A stretch of DNA of 35,073 nucleotides from DATAEE01 sp036257535 (GTDB taxonomy: Bacteria > Acidobacteriota > Vicinamibacteria > Vicinamibacterales > 2-12-FULL-66-21). Where the stretch lies: assembly GCA_036257535.1 (NCBI GenBank), contig DATAFJ010000242.1, positions 1 to 35,073 of the forward strand, in the 5' to 3' direction. The notes beneath the pieces were generated by a model that was not told the origin of the DNA, ran no database searches, and saw nothing but the letters and a program-made list of their open reading frames with translations. The position numbers and the translations under genes are program-made. Of the stretch, positions 24,731 to 32,963 are shown in pieces; positions within the stretch are counted from its first letter, which is position 1; each line of letters opens with the position of its first letter.

Positions 24731-24742
24731 AGCAACACGAGG

Positions 24743-24764
24743 AGCGGCCGCCACGGCGGCCGCT
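24743..24764 (+). terminator. Probable terminator after the small acidic protein gene
   Basis: AGCGGCCG and CGGCCGCT form an 8-bp GC stem with a 6-nt loop, followed by a weak pyrimidine tail (TCTTCC). It is placed as a terminator between this gene and the padR promoter. Confidence 0.6.
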
Positions 24765-24773
24765 TCTTCCCTA

Positions 24774-24815
24774 GGCCCCCAGCCCCAGGCCCCCAGCCCC
24801 AGGCCCCAAGCCCCC
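24774..24815 (+). repeat. Heptanucleotide repeat, six units, beside the padR promoter
   Basis: GGCCCCC, AGCCCCA, GGCCCCC, AGCCCCA, GGCCCCA and AGCCCCC in perfect register. On the other strand these are TGGGGCC/TGGGGCT types, close to TGGGGAC elsewhere. The array ends 1 base before the padR -35 box. Confidence 0.85.
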
Positions 24816-24816
24816 A

Positions 24817-24848
24817 TTGACTTAGAATCCTACATAGCTAGAATTCTA
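24817..24848 (+). promoter_or_regulatory. padR promoter with two operator-like repeats
   Basis: TTGACT (24817-24822), 16 nt, TAGAAT (24839-24844), then GTG 24853 after 8 nt. TAGAATCCTA (24823-24832) and the perfect palindrome TAGAATTCTA (24839-24848) form a direct repeat 16 bp apart. One lies between the -35 and -10 boxes and the other over the -10 and start. They are likely binding sites for the PadR protein itself. Confidence 0.75.
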
Positions 24849-24852
24849 CGGC

Positions 24853-25170
24853 GTGAACCTCACGTATCCCACCACGCTGGTCCTGCAGGCCCTGGCCAAC
24901 GGTTTCCACTACGGCTTCGACGTCATCGACGCGACGGCGCTGCCGAGCGGAACGGTCTATCCGATCCTGCGGCGGCTCGAGCGCGAGGCGCTCGTGCGCG
25001 CGCGATGGGAGAAGCCGGAGATCGCCCGCCGCGAGCAGCGGCCGCCCAGGCGCTACTACGAGCTCACGGCGGCGGGTGAGGCGCTTCTCGAGACGGCGCT
25101 CGCGCGGTATCGCGCTCCGCAGGCGATCGCCGCGCGAGGGAGGCGGCTCCGGCCAGCACGCTCGTCATGA
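24853..25170 (+). CDS. PadR-family transcriptional repressor
   Basis: 105-residue winged-helix protein. NLTYPTTLVLQALANGFHYGFDVIDAT, then LPSGTVYPILRRLEREALVRARWE and RRYYELTAAGEALLETALARYR are the PadR helices and wing. It lacks the long C-terminal dimerisation extension of full-length PadR proteins, as do many acidobacterial paralogues paired with permeases. Start GTG 24853 is preferred because of the -10 box 8 nt upstream. The stop overlaps the start of the next ADOP gene as ATGA, so repressor and permease are co-translated. Likely autoregulated through the TAGAAT palindromes upstream. Confidence 0.92.
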   Translation: MNLTYPTTLVLQALANGFHYGFDVIDATALPSGTVYPILRRLEREALVRARWEKPEIARREQRPPRRYYELTAAGEALLETALARYRAPQAIAARGRRLRPARSS

Positions 25171-27842
25171 ATAAGCCCCTAGACTCCGCTCGGGGCAGGC
25201 CGCTGTCGCTTCGCGTGGCCCGGCGGATCGTCGCGCTGACGTCCGTGGTCGTACCGCGAGCCGAGCGCGCTGAGTGGCGGCGGGAGTGGGAAGCGGAGCT
25301 CGAGCATCGCTGGGCCATGACGAGGCGGCGGCCGACGGACTGGAGGTCGGGCATGGATCTCATTCGACGGGCGTCCGGCGCGTTTCCCGATGCGGCCTGG
25401 CTGAGGCGTCAGTTCACGGCCGACGCCGACCTCGTTCACGATCTCCGCCACACCGTCCGTCTCGCGCTGAAAACGCCGGGCCCGACCGCAATCGCGCTGC
25501 TGGTGTTCGCCGTTGGCATCGGCGCGACGACCGCCATCGCGAGCCTCGCCGACACGCTGCTCGTGCGCCCGCTGCCGCTTTCGGACGCCGATCGGATCGT
25601 CACGATCTGGGAGCGGAATACCGCGACCGGCATTGGCCACGCGGACGTCGCGCCGGGTAACGCCATCGACTGGGTCGGGCGTTCGCGATCGTTTCAGGCG
25701 ATCGCGGCCGTCGAGCCCTGGAGCGTTGACTACACCGGCGGAGACGAGCCGGAAGTACTGCGGGCCGGCAGGGTCAGCGAGCGCTTCTTCGACGTGCTCG
25801 GCGTTCGAATGTTTCACGGCCGTGCGTTCCTGCCGCAGGAATACGTGCGTGGCAACGATCGCGTCGTCATACTCGGCCACGGCGTCTGGGAGACCCGCTT
25901 CGGCGGCGACCCTGCGCTCGTGGGGCGCGCGATTCAGCTCGGTGACGAGCCCTATACGGTCGTCGGCATCCTGCCGCCGGACATTGAACTCCGCCTGTTG
26001 GGCGGGCCGGAGCGCGTGCTGTGGCTGCCGAAGTACTTCGAGGAGTACGAGCCGAAGATCCGCACGAGCGGTTACTGGAACGTCATCGCGCGGCTGAGCC
26101 CTGGCGTGACGCTGGAGCAGGCGCGCGCCGAGATGGACGGGCTCTCGCGTCAGCTCGCCACGGAACTGCCGCGCTCGAACACGAACACCGTCGCGGAGGT
26201 CATTACGCTGCGGGACCACCTCGCCGGCAGTCTGCACGCGCTCGTCCCGCTGCTCGCGGGCGCCGCAGTGTTTCTCCTGATCGTCGCGTGCGCGAACGTC
26301 GCGAACATCCTGATCGCGCGGGGTGCGCTGCGCGGCCGCGAGCTGGCCGTCCGCCAGGCGCTCGGCGCCGGCCGCGGCCGTGTCGTCCGTCAGCTGCTCA
26401 CCGAGACGCTGCTCCTGGCGGCCATCGGCGGCGGCCTCGGGCTTTTCGTCGCCCGCTGGGCACTCGACCTCATCGCCCGCCTGCGGCCGGTCGACGTCGC
26501 GCGCGTCGACTCGATCCCGCTCGACGTTCGATCGGCCCTCATGGCGTTCGGCCTGACGATCGCCGCGTCGGTGGTCGCCGGCCTGGCGCCGGCGCTGCAG
26601 CTCTCGCGGCCCGCCGCTGCGACCGCGCTTCACGAAGGGCAGAGCGGTGGTCCCCGTCGCGGCGTCCGCGGGGCGCTCGTGGTCGTCGAGGTGGCGCTCG
26701 CGCTGCTGCTCGTCGTCGGCGCGGGGCTGCTCCTGCGAAGCTTCGCGCTCATCCAGAAGGTCGATCCCGGGTTTCAGCGCGATCACGTTCGTGCGCTCCA
26801 GGTCTTTGCCTACGACCGCCGCAACGAGAAACCGGAAGGGCGCGCGCTGTTCGTCCAGCGCGTGCTCGAGAACATGCGTTCGCTGCCGGGCATTTCCGCG
26901 GCCGGCGTGGTCTCCGCGATGCCGTTCATCGAAGCCAACATGAACATCCAGGCAATCGTCGAGATCGTCGGCCGTCCGCCCGCCCCTCCAGGCGACGACT
27001 CGCGGATCTTCCTCAACGTCGCGGCGGGCGATTACTTCCAGGCGATGGGAATCTCGCTCCTGCGCGGACGCCTGCTCAACGAGCGGGACATCGCCGGGTC
27101 GCCGGCGGTAGTGCTCATTAGCCGCACGGCCGCCCGCACGCACTGGCCCGGCGCCGATCCGATCGGTTCGAGGCTCAAGTTCCGCTATCACGGCAGGCCG
27201 TTCGAAGCCGAAGTGGTAGGCATCGTCGGCGACGCGCGACACGATGCGCTCGACCAGCCGGCGCGGGCCGAGCTCTATCTTCCGCACGCGCAGGCGCCGA
27301 CCGGCGCCGTCACGTTCGTCGTGCGCAGCCGCGAAGGCTCACCGGTGACGATGATGGATCTCAAGAAGCAGATCTGGGCGCAGGATCCGCTGGAGCCGCT
27401 GTATCGGACGGCCACGCTCGACGAGCTGGTCGATCGCACGCTCGTCGGCCGGCGCTTCAGCCTGGTGCTGCTCGCAGGGTTTGCGGCGGCGGCGCTCCTG
27501 CTCGCGTCGGCCGGGCTCTACGGCGTCCTGAGCTCGTCGACCAGTCACCGGACGCGCGAGTTCGGCGTCCGCATCGCGCTCGGCGCGGGGCGGCGCGAGA
27601 TCGTCGGCCTCGTCATCCGGGAAGGACTGCTGCTGGCGGCGATCGGCCTCGTCATCGGCCTCGGCGGAGCCGTGTGGCTGACGAAATTCCTGCGGTCGCT
27701 GCTCTTTGGCGTGACGCCGACCGACCCCGTCACATTCTCGGCCGTCGCCGCGGGCATTCTCGTGATTGCGCTGGTGAGCTGCTATCTTCCCGCACGCCGA
27801 GCGGTCAAGGTCGACCCCCTGATTGCTCTGCGGGCTGAATAG
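25167..27842 (+). CDS. ADOP-type ABC permease with N-terminal prefix domain (third copy)
   Basis: 891-residue permease starting at ATG 25167, coupled to padR by an ATGA overlap. It has an extra N-terminal cytoplasmic segment of about 95 residues (LRVARRIVALTSVVVPRAERAEWRREWEAELEHRW), seen as a prefix in many acidobacterial permeases. The usual two halves follow: LKTPGPTAIALLVFAVGIGATTAIAS, MacB periplasmic domain, ANVANILIARGALRGRELAVRQALGAGRGR, then the second half with FGVRIALGAGRREIVGLVIREG and the terminal KVDPLIALRAE. The substrate is unknown. The prefix and regulator set it apart from the other two copies. It converges on the RMD1-like gene with a 17-base gap. Confidence 0.9.
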   Translation: MNKPLDSARGRPLSLRVARRIVALTSVVVPRAERAEWRREWEAELEHRWAMTRRRPTDWRSGMDLIRRASGAFPDAAWLRRQFTADADLVHDLRHTVRLALKTPGPTAIALLVFAVGIGATTAIASLADTLLVRPLPLSDADRIVTIWERNTATGIGHADVAPGNAIDWVGRSRSFQAIAAVEPWSVDYTGGDEPEVLRAGRVSERFFDVLGVRMFHGRAFLPQEYVRGNDRVVILGHGVWETRFGGDPALVGRAIQLGDEPYTVVGILPPDIELRLLGGPERVLWLPKYFEEYEPKIRTSGYWNVIARLSPGVTLEQARAEMDGLSRQLATELPRSNTNTVAEVITLRDHLAGSLHALVPLLAGAAVFLLIVACANVANILIARGALRGRELAVRQALGAGRGRVVRQLLTETLLLAAIGGGLGLFVARWALDLIARLRPVDVARVDSIPLDVRSALMAFGLTIAASVVAGLAPALQLSRPAAATALHEGQSGGPRRGVRGALVVVEVALALLLVVGAGLLLRSFALIQKVDPGFQRDHVRALQVFAYDRRNEKPEGRALFVQRVLENMRSLPGISAAGVVSAMPFIEANMNIQAIVEIVGRPPAPPGDDSRIFLNVAAGDYFQAMGISLLRGRLLNERDIAGSPAVVLISRTAARTHWPGADPIGSRLKFRYHGRPFEAEVVGIVGDARHDALDQPARAELYLPHAQAPTGAVTFVVRSREGSPVTMMDLKKQIWAQDPLEPLYRTATLDELVDRTLVGRRFSLVLLAGFAAAALLLASAGLYGVLSSSTSHRTREFGVRIALGAGRREIVGLVIREGLLLAAIGLVIGLGGAVWLTKFLRSLLFGVTPTDPVTFSAVAAGILVIALVSCYLPARRAVKVDPLIALRAE

Positions 27843-27859
27843 ACGACGTGTTTGGGTGC

Positions 27860-28951
27860 CTACGTCATTATCCCTGCGAAGAACAGCCACAGCTCGAAGA
27901 GCAGGATCGCGATGATCGTCAGCTCCAGCAGGTGGCCGCGTGTCATGTTCACCTGCTCCACGATGAACCGGAAGATGTCGTCCAGCGTCTTCAGCTTGTC
28001 GTTGACAGCCTGCTTCCACGACGGGAGACCGAGCCGGACGGCGAGAAGCTGAAACAGCCGCGCCGCGTACACGTCCCCGACGATCTTCAGCGCGTTCTCG
28101 GTCCGGTCCGTGATCTCGTTGACCTCGATGAAGACCGAGTGCAGCCTGGCGGCGGCGCGCCCGTACCGGCCGCCGATCAGCGTGTCGTACCAGCGCCGCT
28201 GCTGGATCGCCGGATAGATTCGTCCGAGCTCCTCCTCCAGCAGCTCGTCGTAGTACCGGAACTGGAGCAGCTGCGAGTTGGCGAACTCGATGATCTCGAG
28301 CGCAGGCTCGAGCCCCTCCGTGTCGTAGACGAAGGCGCCGCTCCAGGTCGGCACGATCAGATCGTCGGCAAGATACGACAGACGATGGCGGAGGACTTCA
28401 TTGATTTCGTCCGGGCTGAGCGGCTTCCGCTCACCGCGCAGCAGTTTCGCGATCTCCGCGCCGTGCATCTCGAGCAGCTCCTGCGCGACCATCGATCGGT
28501 TCATCCGCGTGACGCCGAAGACGAAGTAGTCTTCCGACAGGAACGACGGGCGGAGCCGGACCGTGCATTTCTGGATTTGATCCACGACTCGCCGGCACGC
28601 GTTCTCGGCGGCGCTCTCCAGCCGGTCGCTGTCGATCAGCGAATGCGCCAGGGCATCGAGCTCGACCCACGATCCCCGGAAGTCGAGCGTCAGGGCCACC
28701 GAGACGACGCCGTACTCGTAGAACTTGAACGCCGCGCTGAACCCTTCGATCGACTTCATCCCCAGCGCCTCGCCGCTCAGGGCCACGGGCGGCGGCTGGT
28801 ATTGCACGTAGGCGGGCGCGGCAACCCTCGTCGTGAACCGCGTGCTCTTGCTGGCCGGGCCGACGAGCGACCGGAGCTCCTCCAGCCGAATGCTCTCGGA
28901 CACGTCGTACAGAAAGAACGCGGCGACCTGGCCCGAGTCGATGTGCGCCAT
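27860..28951 (-). CDS. RMD1/YagE (DUF155)-like membrane-anchored protein
   Basis: 363-residue protein from ATG 28951 (MAHIDSGQVAAFFLYDVSES). The open frame continues upstream to 30478, but that part lies antisense to the flavoprotein gene and has no protein character. The soluble N-terminal region is followed from about residue 235 by a helical stretch (NSQLLQFRYYDELLEEELGRIYPAIQQRR; VYAARLFQLLAVRLGLPSWKQAVNDKLKTLDDIF) and a single C-terminal membrane helix (LLELTIIAILLFELWLFFAG). This matches the layout of RMD1/DUF155 proteins, known from yeast and mitochondria as well as bacteria. Biochemical function unknown. The C-terminus converges on the third ADOP permease. Confidence 0.7.
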   Translation of the reverse strand: MAHIDSGQVAAFFLYDVSESIRLEELRSLVGPASKSTRFTTRVAAPAYVQYQPPPVALSGEALGMKSIEGFSAAFKFYEYGVVSVALTLDFRGSWVELDALAHSLIDSDRLESAAENACRRVVDQIQKCTVRLRPSFLSEDYFVFGVTRMNRSMVAQELLEMHGAEIAKLLRGERKPLSPDEINEVLRHRLSYLADDLIVPTWSGAFVYDTEGLEPALEIIEFANSQLLQFRYYDELLEEELGRIYPAIQQRRWYDTLIGGRYGRAAARLHSVFIEVNEITDRTENALKIVGDVYAARLFQLLAVRLGLPSWKQAVNDKLKTLDDIFRFIVEQVNMTRGHLLELTIIAILLFELWLFFAGIMT

Positions 28952-28998
28952 GCGGGGCCAAGTGTACAATGCCCGCACAACACGAGCACGACCACGTC

Positions 28999-29026
28999 GT
29001 CCCTGGTCCTTTGTGCTTAGTCCTTG
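28999..29026 (+). repeat. Heptanucleotide repeat, four units, before the flavoprotein gene
   Basis: GTCCCTG, GTCCTTT, GTGCTTA and GTCCTTG follow in perfect register. On the minus strand they read CAAGGAC, TAAGCAC, AAAGGAC and CAGGGAC, relatives of the GAAGGAC/GAAGCAC units. The array ends 6 bases before ATG 29033. TACAAT at 28965-28970 is the only -10-like box upstream. Confidence 0.7.
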
Positions 29027-29032
29027 CGACCG

Positions 29033-30937
29033 ATGACAGACAGCGATCTGGGAATGGGCCGCACGATTACACGCCGCGATTTTCTCGACGGCGTTGCGAT
29101 TGGCGCGCGAGGGCTCGCGGCGGCGTTGCTTGCCGACCTGGCCGGCGGCGGGCCGGCGCTGGCGGCCGCGGGCCCGTCCTACCCGCCCGCGCTCATGGGC
29201 ATGCGAGGCAGCGACGATGCGTCGTATGCGACGGCGCATCTGCTTCGCGACGGGATGTTCTGGCGGCCGGGTCTCAATCCTGCGCCGACCGGCGAGCGCT
29301 ACGACCTCGTCGTCGTCGGCGGCGGCATCAGTGGACTGGCGGCGGCGTACTTCTTCCGCGAACGTGCCGGCCGGGCGTCGCGCATTCTGATCCTCGACAA
29401 CCACGATGATTTCGGCGGCCATGCGCGCCGCAACGAGTTCACCGTCGGCGGACGACTGCTCGTGGGATACGGCGGGACGATGCTGATTGAGAGTCCCGCG
29501 CCGTATAGCGACGAAGCGCGACGCCTGATGACGGCGCTCGGCATCGATCCGGCCGCGCTGCGCGAGCGTTCGACCGACGAGACCTTCTTCGAGAAGAAAG
29601 GGCTCGGGCGCGGCGTGTTCTTCGATCGCGAGACGTTCGGCCGCGATCACCTCGCCGTCGGACTGGGCCGGCGGCCGTGGGCAGAGGCGCTCGCGCAGGC
29701 TCCGCTCTCGGACCCGGCCCGGCGAGACATCGAGCGCCTCGAGTCGGCGAACACCGACTACCTCCCGGGCGTCTCGACTGCTGCGAAGAAGCAGCAGCTG
29801 CACAAGATCAGCTACGGCGATTACTTGACGAAGATCGCCAGCGTCGGTCCCGAGGTCATCAAGTACTACCAGACGATCACCCACGACTTGTACGGCGTGG
29901 GGATCGATGCCGTGTCGGCGATCGAGTGCTGGCAGTGGGGTCACCCGGGGTTCCAGGGCCTGGGGCTTGGCCCGACAGACGAGTCGGAAGAAGCGGAGCA
30001 TTACCGCTTTCACTTTCCCGACGGAAACGCCTCGGTGGCACGACTGCTCGTCCGAGCACTTGTCCCGGCAGCCGTTCCGGGACACACGGTCGAGGACGTC
30101 ATCACGTCGAGAGCGCAATACGGCCGGCTCGACGACACGGGTGCCCCGGTTCGGATCCGGCTTCGCAGTACGGCTGTTCGCGCGCGGCACACCGCTTCGG
30201 GCAAGCGGGAGGTCGAGATTGCGTATGTGCGCGACGGGCGGTTGTTGTCGGTGCGCGCGGGCGCCTGCGTGCTGGCGTGCTGGAACTCGGTCATCCCGCG
30301 CATTTGCCCGGAGCTGCCGGCGACGCAGCAGGATGCGCTGCGTTACGGGATCAAGGTGCCGCTCGTTTACACCAACGTCGCGCTGCGGCGCTGGTCGAGC
30401 TTCGAGACGCTCGGCGTGCGATCCATACGCGCGCCAGGGAGCTTCCACAGCGAGACGAGCCTGGATGCGCCCATCCATCTTGGCACTTACGCGTCGGCGC
30501 GTTCATCGAGCGAGCCGGTCGTCGTGCACATGCTCCGCACGCCGTGCCAGCCGGGCCTCGGCCTGTCGTCGCGCGATCAGCATCGCGCGGGCCGCGTCGA
30601 GCTCCTGTCGATGCCGTTCGAGACCTTCGAGCGGCGGACGAGGGATCAGCTTGGGCGGATGCTCGGTGGAGGGGGATTCGATCCGGCGCGCGACATCGCC
30701 GGCATCACCGTGAACCGCTGGGCGCACGGCTACGCGTACGAGTACAGCACGATGTGGGATCCCGACTGGCCGGAGGATGAACGGCCCTGCGTGCTCGCGC
30801 GCAAGCCGTTCGGACGAATCGCAATCGCGAACTCCGACGCCGCCGCCTACGCGTACACCGACGGGGCGATCGATCAGGCCTGGAGGGCGGTCACAGAACT
30901 TACGCAGGGAAACGGCTCGAGCACGACAACACGCTAG
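29033..30937 (+). CDS. Tat-exported FAD-dependent oxidoreductase, spermidine-dehydrogenase-like
   Basis: 634-residue flavoprotein. A twin-arginine signal (TRRDFLDGVAIGARG, RR at 14-15) is followed by a hydrophobic stretch and PALAAAG, predicting folded export to the periplasm. YPPALMGMRGS precedes the FAD motif YDLVVVGGGISGLAAAYFFRE (GGGISG at 96-101), then LILDNHDDFGGHARRNEF. The body and the C-terminal FGRIAIANSDAAAYAYTDGAIDQAWRAV follow the spermidine dehydrogenase (SpdH) group of amine oxidoreductases; the amine substrate is inferred only. ATG 29033 is chosen because the Tat signal begins there. No ribosome site is clear. The region between this and the minus-strand gene (28952-29032) carries heptanucleotide units. 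Confidence 0.85.
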   Translation: MTDSDLGMGRTITRRDFLDGVAIGARGLAAALLADLAGGGPALAAAGPSYPPALMGMRGSDDASYATAHLLRDGMFWRPGLNPAPTGERYDLVVVGGGISGLAAAYFFRERAGRASRILILDNHDDFGGHARRNEFTVGGRLLVGYGGTMLIESPAPYSDEARRLMTALGIDPAALRERSTDETFFEKKGLGRGVFFDRETFGRDHLAVGLGRRPWAEALAQAPLSDPARRDIERLESANTDYLPGVSTAAKKQQLHKISYGDYLTKIASVGPEVIKYYQTITHDLYGVGIDAVSAIECWQWGHPGFQGLGLGPTDESEEAEHYRFHFPDGNASVARLLVRALVPAAVPGHTVEDVITSRAQYGRLDDTGAPVRIRLRSTAVRARHTASGKREVEIAYVRDGRLLSVRAGACVLACWNSVIPRICPELPATQQDALRYGIKVPLVYTNVALRRWSSFETLGVRSIRAPGSFHSETSLDAPIHLGTYASARSSSEPVVVHMLRTPCQPGLGLSSRDQHRAGRVELLSMPFETFERRTRDQLGRMLGGGGFDPARDIAGITVNRWAHGYAYEYSTMWDPDWPEDERPCVLARKPFGRIAIANSDAAAYAYTDGAIDQAWRAVTELTQGNGSSTTTR

Positions 30938-30985
30938 TTGGTCGCTCCATGCCCTCAGGTTAGTCGCGACGTGAGGCTCGGGCAC

Positions 30986-31054
30986 GAAGGACGAAGAACA
31001 AAGGACGAAGAACGGCTTGACGTCGCGTCCTTCGTCCTTCGCCCTTCGTGTTTC
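30986..31054. repeat. Inverted heptanucleotide array between convergent genes
   Basis: Four units GAAGGAC, GAAGAAC, AAAGGAC, GAAGAAC (30986-31013) face four reverse units GTCCTTC x2, GCCCTTC, GTGTTTC (31027-31054) across a 13-nt spacer. The arms pair imperfectly into a long hairpin. It lies between the ends of the flavoprotein and DinB-like genes and could serve as a two-way terminator. Confidence 0.85.
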
Positions 31055-31063
31055 GTGCGGGTC

Positions 31064-31618
31064 TTACCCGCCTGTCCGCGGCTCGGATGAGGGCGGGACG
31101 ATGCCCTTCAGCCGCATGTAGGTCACGAGATTGCCGTAGTGCTCGAAGTCGTGGTGGGTGTTGAACTCGAGAATCGACAACTTCGCCATCTCGCCAGTAA
31201 AGAACTTGATCGTCGCCGAACCGGCCGCGTCGGTCATTCCGGCGTGCACCTTGTCGCAGTACGCGAACGACTCGGCGAGCGCCTTCTCGAGGTCCGCTTT
31301 GGACGTTTTCGTCTTCTCGACGCTCACCGCATCGGGAGCGAATCCGCCAACCGGCGGCTTCTCTCCAGCCACTGCCGAGCAGAAGCCATAGTTCGCATCG
31401 GCGATGTGGCCCACGATCTGCCCGAAGCTGCGGACGTCGGGCGTCGGCTTGAAGCTGTAATGCTCCTCAGGCACCTTCGCGGCTGCCTTCGTGAGGTAGT
31501 TCTTGATGATGTCGTAGGTTCGCTTCGCGCTCGTGCTGAGCGGATTGGCCGGCTGCGCGGAAGCGGTCGAAGTAACGGCAAACAGGATGACGAGCGAGGC
31601 TAGGTGTTTCATGTTCAA
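31064..31618 (-). CDS. Exported DinB-like protein
   Basis: 184-residue protein if TTG 31618 is used (GGAG 8 bases upstream), or 182 residues from ATG 31612; both keep the signal peptide MKHLASLVILFAVTSTASAQ. The mature part resembles the DinB/YfiT four-helix fold: KRTYDIIKNYLTKAAAKVPEEHYSFKP, VRSFGQIVGHIADANYGFCSAV and a C-terminal NTHHDFEHYGNLVTYMRLKGIVPPSS. Histidines H in GHIADANY and in HHDFEHYG fit the metal-binding set of the superfamily. Exported DinB-like proteins of this type are common in acidobacteria; activity unknown. It is downstream of a decayed P460 gene on the same strand. Confidence 0.87.
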   Translation of the reverse strand: MNMKHLASLVILFAVTSTASAQPANPLSTSAKRTYDIIKNYLTKAAAKVPEEHYSFKPTPDVRSFGQIVGHIADANYGFCSAVAGEKPPVGGFAPDAVSVEKTKTSKADLEKALAESFAYCDKVHAGMTDAAGSATIKFFTGEMAKLSILEFNTHHDFEHYGNLVTYMRLKGIVPPSSEPRTGG

Positions 31619-31671
31619 CTCAGACGCTCCTTCCGAAGCTCAGGTTCCAGAAGATTCGGCGCAGGATACCA

Positions 31672-31940
31672 TCACTCCCGAATCCGGCTGAACACGTAGC
31701 CTCGCGCCTTCTCCTTCTCGTGGCACGCAAAGCACTTCGCGCCCCGATCGGACAGCAACGCGATCGGTCTGGCTGTCGCTGCGGAACCGCTCGAACCCCC
31801 AGCCACCCGTGGCGGCGTAGCGTTCGCTGTCGCGCACCATGACGTCGAGACGTCGGCGGGGCCCTTCGGCGACAAGCCCAGCCGTCTCGCGCGTCTCGAG
31901 CAGCCTCGTATGCTATCGCCGCGCCGTCGGCGAAGTTCAC
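31672..31940 (-). pseudogene. Remnant of a cytochrome P460 gene (C-terminal part, frameshifted)
   Basis: Three reading frames together give the end of a cytochrome P460. NFADGAAIAYE comes in one frame (from 31940), LETRETAGLVAEGPRRRLDVMV and RDSERYAATGGWGFERFRSD in a second, and SDRGAKCFACHEKEKARGYVFS with the c-heme motif CFACH and a stop at 31674-31672 in a third. At least two frameshifts are needed, and the N-terminal half expected of a 170-200 residue protein is missing. The remnant begins at the very stop codon of the membrane-protein gene upstream, as if a deletion joined them. Sequencing or assembly errors could explain the frameshifts but not the missing half. Confidence 0.8.
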
Positions 31941-32437
31941 GTCGCCGCTATCCTGGCCGCTCGGGGCGCCAGTACGTAGCTGGCAACGAGCGCGATCGGA
32001 ATGCCGACCAGGAAGATGTGCGCAAAGATCTGGTTGGCGAATCCGATATTGAGCGCCAGCGGCTGCATGCGGACGAGCGACAGCGGCAGGATGATGAACC
32101 TCATGACGCTGTACACGATCAAACCGTAGATCGGACCCCAGACGAAGGGCCGCTCGAGGAGTGCCGGCGCCCGAAGGCTCGCGAGGACGAACACCGCCGC
32201 GGCGCCGGTCGCGATCACGAAGTGCAGGGCGAGCCCGAGAACCGCAGTCGCGGGCCCGCCCTGAAACGATCCTGGTCCGAGGAGGCCGCTCGCGATGCCC
32301 TGCAGCATCCGCGCGGCGGAGCCTCCCCGGAACCAGGTGAACAGAATCGCGTCCGAGATGTCGAAAACGCCGACCGCCAGGCCACCCAGAAGGATCGCTC
32401 GGATAACCTGGCGGCGATCGTCGGCCGACAGACTCAT
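31937..32437 (-). CDS. Conserved membrane protein, function unknown
   Basis: 166-residue protein from ATG 32437 (MSLSADDRRQVIRAILLGG). This start overlaps the preceding stop as ATGA; a GTG at 32446 would add 3 residues. About four hydrophobic segments are visible: ILLGGLAVGVFDISDAILF, AVLGLALHFVIATGAAAVFVLA, VWGPIYGLIVYSVMRFIILPLSL, and IFAHIFLVGIPIALVASYVLA. It is an inner-membrane protein; I cannot name its function. It is co-transcribed with the secreted protein upstream, and its stop abuts the P460 remnant. Confidence 0.75.
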   Translation of the reverse strand: MSLSADDRRQVIRAILLGGLAVGVFDISDAILFTWFRGGSAARMLQGIASGLLGPGSFQGGPATAVLGLALHFVIATGAAAVFVLASLRAPALLERPFVWGPIYGLIVYSVMRFIILPLSLVRMQPLALNIGFANQIFAHIFLVGIPIALVASYVLAPRAARIAAT

Positions 32438-32937
32438 GGAGTGCACAGCACGCCCGTGACCGTCGTCACGACGTGTCCGCCGATGTTGAAGCCGCTCACG
32501 AAGAGATGACCCGTGGTGCCGGTCAGCTCTCCATTCGCGTCGATGACTTTCTGAAATGCCGTCAAGGCGCCGCTCTCCGGATTACCCTGCGTGGTGTTGA
32601 CCACGCCGGTCTCCCGCATGACCAGGACGCCGCGATCGGTCGTGTATTCGAAGAGCCCGGTGTAGCTCCGGAATCCCGGCGACGTCGGGGGCCCGTCGTT
32701 GCCGCTTTCCCCCCTGAAATACGTCGTCCCTCGAAGCCCATGATTGCCGTCGACTTCTCCGAGGAAGCATGACGAGTGCGAAGGCTTGCAGCCGACGGTC
32801 GCGAGGTTCTCCTCGAGGTCGGCGTGCACAGCGTTGCATTTCAGCCCGGACTGCGCCTCCTGCGCGGTGACGATTATCCCTGAAGTGGCGACATACAAGA
32901 TGCCCGCCACGATTAGCTGTCGGCTGAACAGATTCAT
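32434..32937 (-). CDS. Secreted protein with four cysteines, function unknown
   Basis: 167-residue protein with a signal peptide (LFSRQLIVAGILYVATSGIIV, cleavage near TAQ). The mature part has four cysteines (about C34, C50, C57, C164), enough for two disulfides, and beta-rich glycine/threonine stretches such as GLFEYTTDRGVLVMRETGVVN and NGELTGTTGHLFVSGFNIGG. These loosely recall allene-oxide-cyclase/dirigent-like barrels. The resemblance is weak and is not a functional call. GGAG lies 8 bases before ATG 32937. It starts 26 bases after the TonB-receptor gene ends on the same strand and overlaps the next membrane-protein gene by 4 bases. Confidence 0.72.
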   Translation of the reverse strand: MNLFSRQLIVAGILYVATSGIIVTAQEAQSGLKCNAVHADLEENLATVGCKPSHSSCFLGEVDGNHGLRGTTYFRGESGNDGPPTSPGFRSYTGLFEYTTDRGVLVMRETGVVNTTQGNPESGALTAFQKVIDANGELTGTTGHLFVSGFNIGGHVVTTVTGVLCTP

Positions 32938-32963
32938 CGGTGATCTCCCCGCTTGAGCCGTCG

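Noticed and set aside
25179..27287. 702-residue minus-strand frame across the third ADOP gene
   Set aside because: Low-complexity, charge-rich translation without domains, antisense to a recognised permease.
28965..28970. TACAAT as a leaderless promoter for the flavoprotein gene
   Set aside because: The nearest credible start (29033) is about 55 nt away, and no in-frame start lies 6-9 nt downstream of the box.
28952..30478. Long upstream extension of the RMD1-like frame
   Set aside because: The extension is antisense to the flavoprotein gene, and the recognisable protein starts at ATG 28951.
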